Assembly (NCBI GenBank): GCA_002479245.1
Contig: DLMG01000395.1
Span: forward strand, 8,831-13,846
Reading direction: 5' to 3'
Origin: Verrucomicrobia subdivision 3 bacterium UBA7542
GTDB taxonomy: Bacteria; Verrucomicrobiota; Verrucomicrobiia; Limisphaerales; UBA11358
DNA: 5,016 nucleotides
Under the pieces are notes generated by a model. The model saw only the letters and a program-made list of their open reading frames with translations. It searched no databases and had not been told where the DNA came from. The translations under genes were made by a program, and so were the position numbers. Position 1 is the first letter of the stretch. Each line of letters opens with the position of its first letter. Below, in pieces: positions 4,171 to 5,016 of the stretch.

Positions 4171-5016
4171 ATGTCGTTGAAGAAATATTTTGCCTTGGCG
4201 GTTCTGCTGTTCTGCGGCCTGCGCCCCGCGGGCGCCGACGTGATTCAATTGAAGGATCAAGCCGCCGTCACCGGGAAAATCCTCGCTGAGAAGCCAGATT
4301 CCATTGTCGTGGACGTGGGCTACACCGTGCTCGTCGTGCCGCGCAACGTCGTCACCAACATTTCCAAATCCGGCAATGCCGCGCCAACGCCAACGCCAGC
4401 CGCATCCAACCTGGTCGTCAGCGTCAACACCCTCCCGCAATTTTTTTATTCGGACAACCGCCCCGCCGCCGCCCGTGACGTGCAGGACCTCGTCAAGCAA
4501 ATCGGCGAGGCGGTCGTGCAGGTCCGCACCCCCGGAGGCCTGGGTTCGGGATTTTTCATCAACGCGGACGGTTATCTGATCACGAATTTTCACGTCATCG
4601 AGGGCGAGACGGAAATCTCCGTTGAAGTGTATCATCAGCACGACGGCCAGCTTGACCGCGAGACCTACAAGCAGGTGAAAATCATCGCCCTCAACAAATT
4701 CCACGACCTCGCGCTGCTGAAAATTGAGGACAAGAACGCGCCCAGGTTCAAATACGTCACCCTCGGCAATTCGGACGTGTTGAGCGTCGGTGATTCAGTG
4801 TTTGCCATCGGCAGTCCGATGGGATTGGAACGCACCGTGACCTCGGGCATTGTCAGCACCAAAACCCGCCAGCTCGAAGGCGAGCTTTACCTGCAAACCA
4901 CCGCGCAGATCAATCCCGGCAACAGCGGCGGCCCGCTGTTCAACCTCGGCGGCGAAGTCGTCGGCGTGACGAACATGAAAATCACCTTTGGCGAGGGCCT
5001 GGGTTTTGCGATTCCC
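4171..5016 (+). CDS. HtrA/DegP-type secreted serine protease, N-terminal part, cut by window edge
   Basis: Predicted periplasmic trypsin-like protease of the DegP/DegQ/DegS type (family S1C), involved in protein quality control. From ATG 4171, 282 codons are visible without a stop. Residues 1-22 form a signal peptide (two Lys, hydrophobic ALAVLLF core, AGA before the likely cut). Residues 23-66 are a small beta-rich unit (VIQLKDQAAVTGKI ... VDVGYTVLVVPRNVV), then a Pro/Thr/Ala linker (71-79). The protease domain starts near 104. The triad is complete: His141 in TNFHVIEG, Asp179 in FHDLALLKIED, Ser252 in NPGNSGGPLF; GSGFFINADGYLITN (125-139) is also typical. Any PDZ domains would lie beyond the window. 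There is no Shine-Dalgarno; the start is chosen because it gives a proper signal peptide. Family call is sure; the exact member cannot be decided. Confidence 0.93.
   Translation, partial: MSLKKYFALAVLLFCGLRPAGADVIQLKDQAAVTGKILAEKPDSIVVDVGYTVLVVPRNVVTNISKSGNAAPTPTPAASNLVVSVNTLPQFFYSDNRPAAARDVQDLVKQIGEAVVQVRTPGGLGSGFFINADGYLITNFHVIEGETEISVEVYHQHDGQLDRETYKQVKIIALNKFHDLALLKIEDKNAPRFKYVTLGNSDVLSVGDSVFAIGSPMGLERTVTSGIVSTKTRQLEGELYLQTTAQINPGNSGGPLFNLGGEVVGVTNMKITFGEGLGFAIP

Noticed and set aside
4171..4236. Lipoprotein signal on the protease (LLFC at residues 12-15)
   Set aside because: Phe precedes the Cys, and the cysteine sits inside the hydrophobic core rather than at its end; an ordinary signal peptidase I site after AGA fits better.
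3859..4704. Minus-strand frame of 281 residues
   Set aside because: It is antisense to the HtrA-like protease, whose triad motifs are intact, and continues through the GC-rich repeat element as Arg/Gly/Pro-rich sequence.

Overview
The window looks like chromosomal DNA from a GC-rich, non-model Gram-negative bacterium. My best guess is Verrucomicrobiota, near the Pedosphaera-type lineages. This is inference from the character of the proteins, the mostly weak Shine-Dalgarno sequences and the many short palindromic repeats; no marker in the window proves it.

Left half (1-2413, minus strand): the conserved cluster rpsB (ribosomal protein S2), tsf (elongation factor EF-Ts), pyrH (UMP kinase, cut by the window edge). 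A promoter lies upstream of rpsB, followed by a leader of about 215 nt with three stem-loops. rpsB and tsf appear to form one unit, closed by a textbook intrinsic terminator just after tsf. pyrH sits behind that terminator with its own good -35/-10 promoter, so here it is probably transcribed separately.

Middle (2400-2918): about 500 bases with no credible gene, filled with hairpin repeats. One cluster has four short hairpins with 5-nt loops. The other is a 151-bp element with 29-bp terminal inverted repeats. Its two arms differ at two positions that compensate each other, so each arm still folds perfectly. Reading frames through this block are artefacts of the palindromes.

Right half (2919-5016, plus strand): a doubtful small ORF in DNA of lower GC; a convincing but unrecognised 184-residue acidic protein; a second GC-rich element (3895-4111) bounded by 16-bp inverted repeats and holding two matched hairpins; then the start of a secreted HtrA/DegP-type serine protease with its catalytic triad intact, running off the right edge. 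The protease has an unusual small domain between signal peptide and protease domain.

The main novelty candidate is the family of palindromic elements. An end motif close to GGGGYGCATCTTGAC recurs in both the 2438-2615 and 3895-4111 repeat blocks, which suggests related non-autonomous mobile elements. The genes themselves are mostly housekeeping, and I see no complete new defence or metabolic system.
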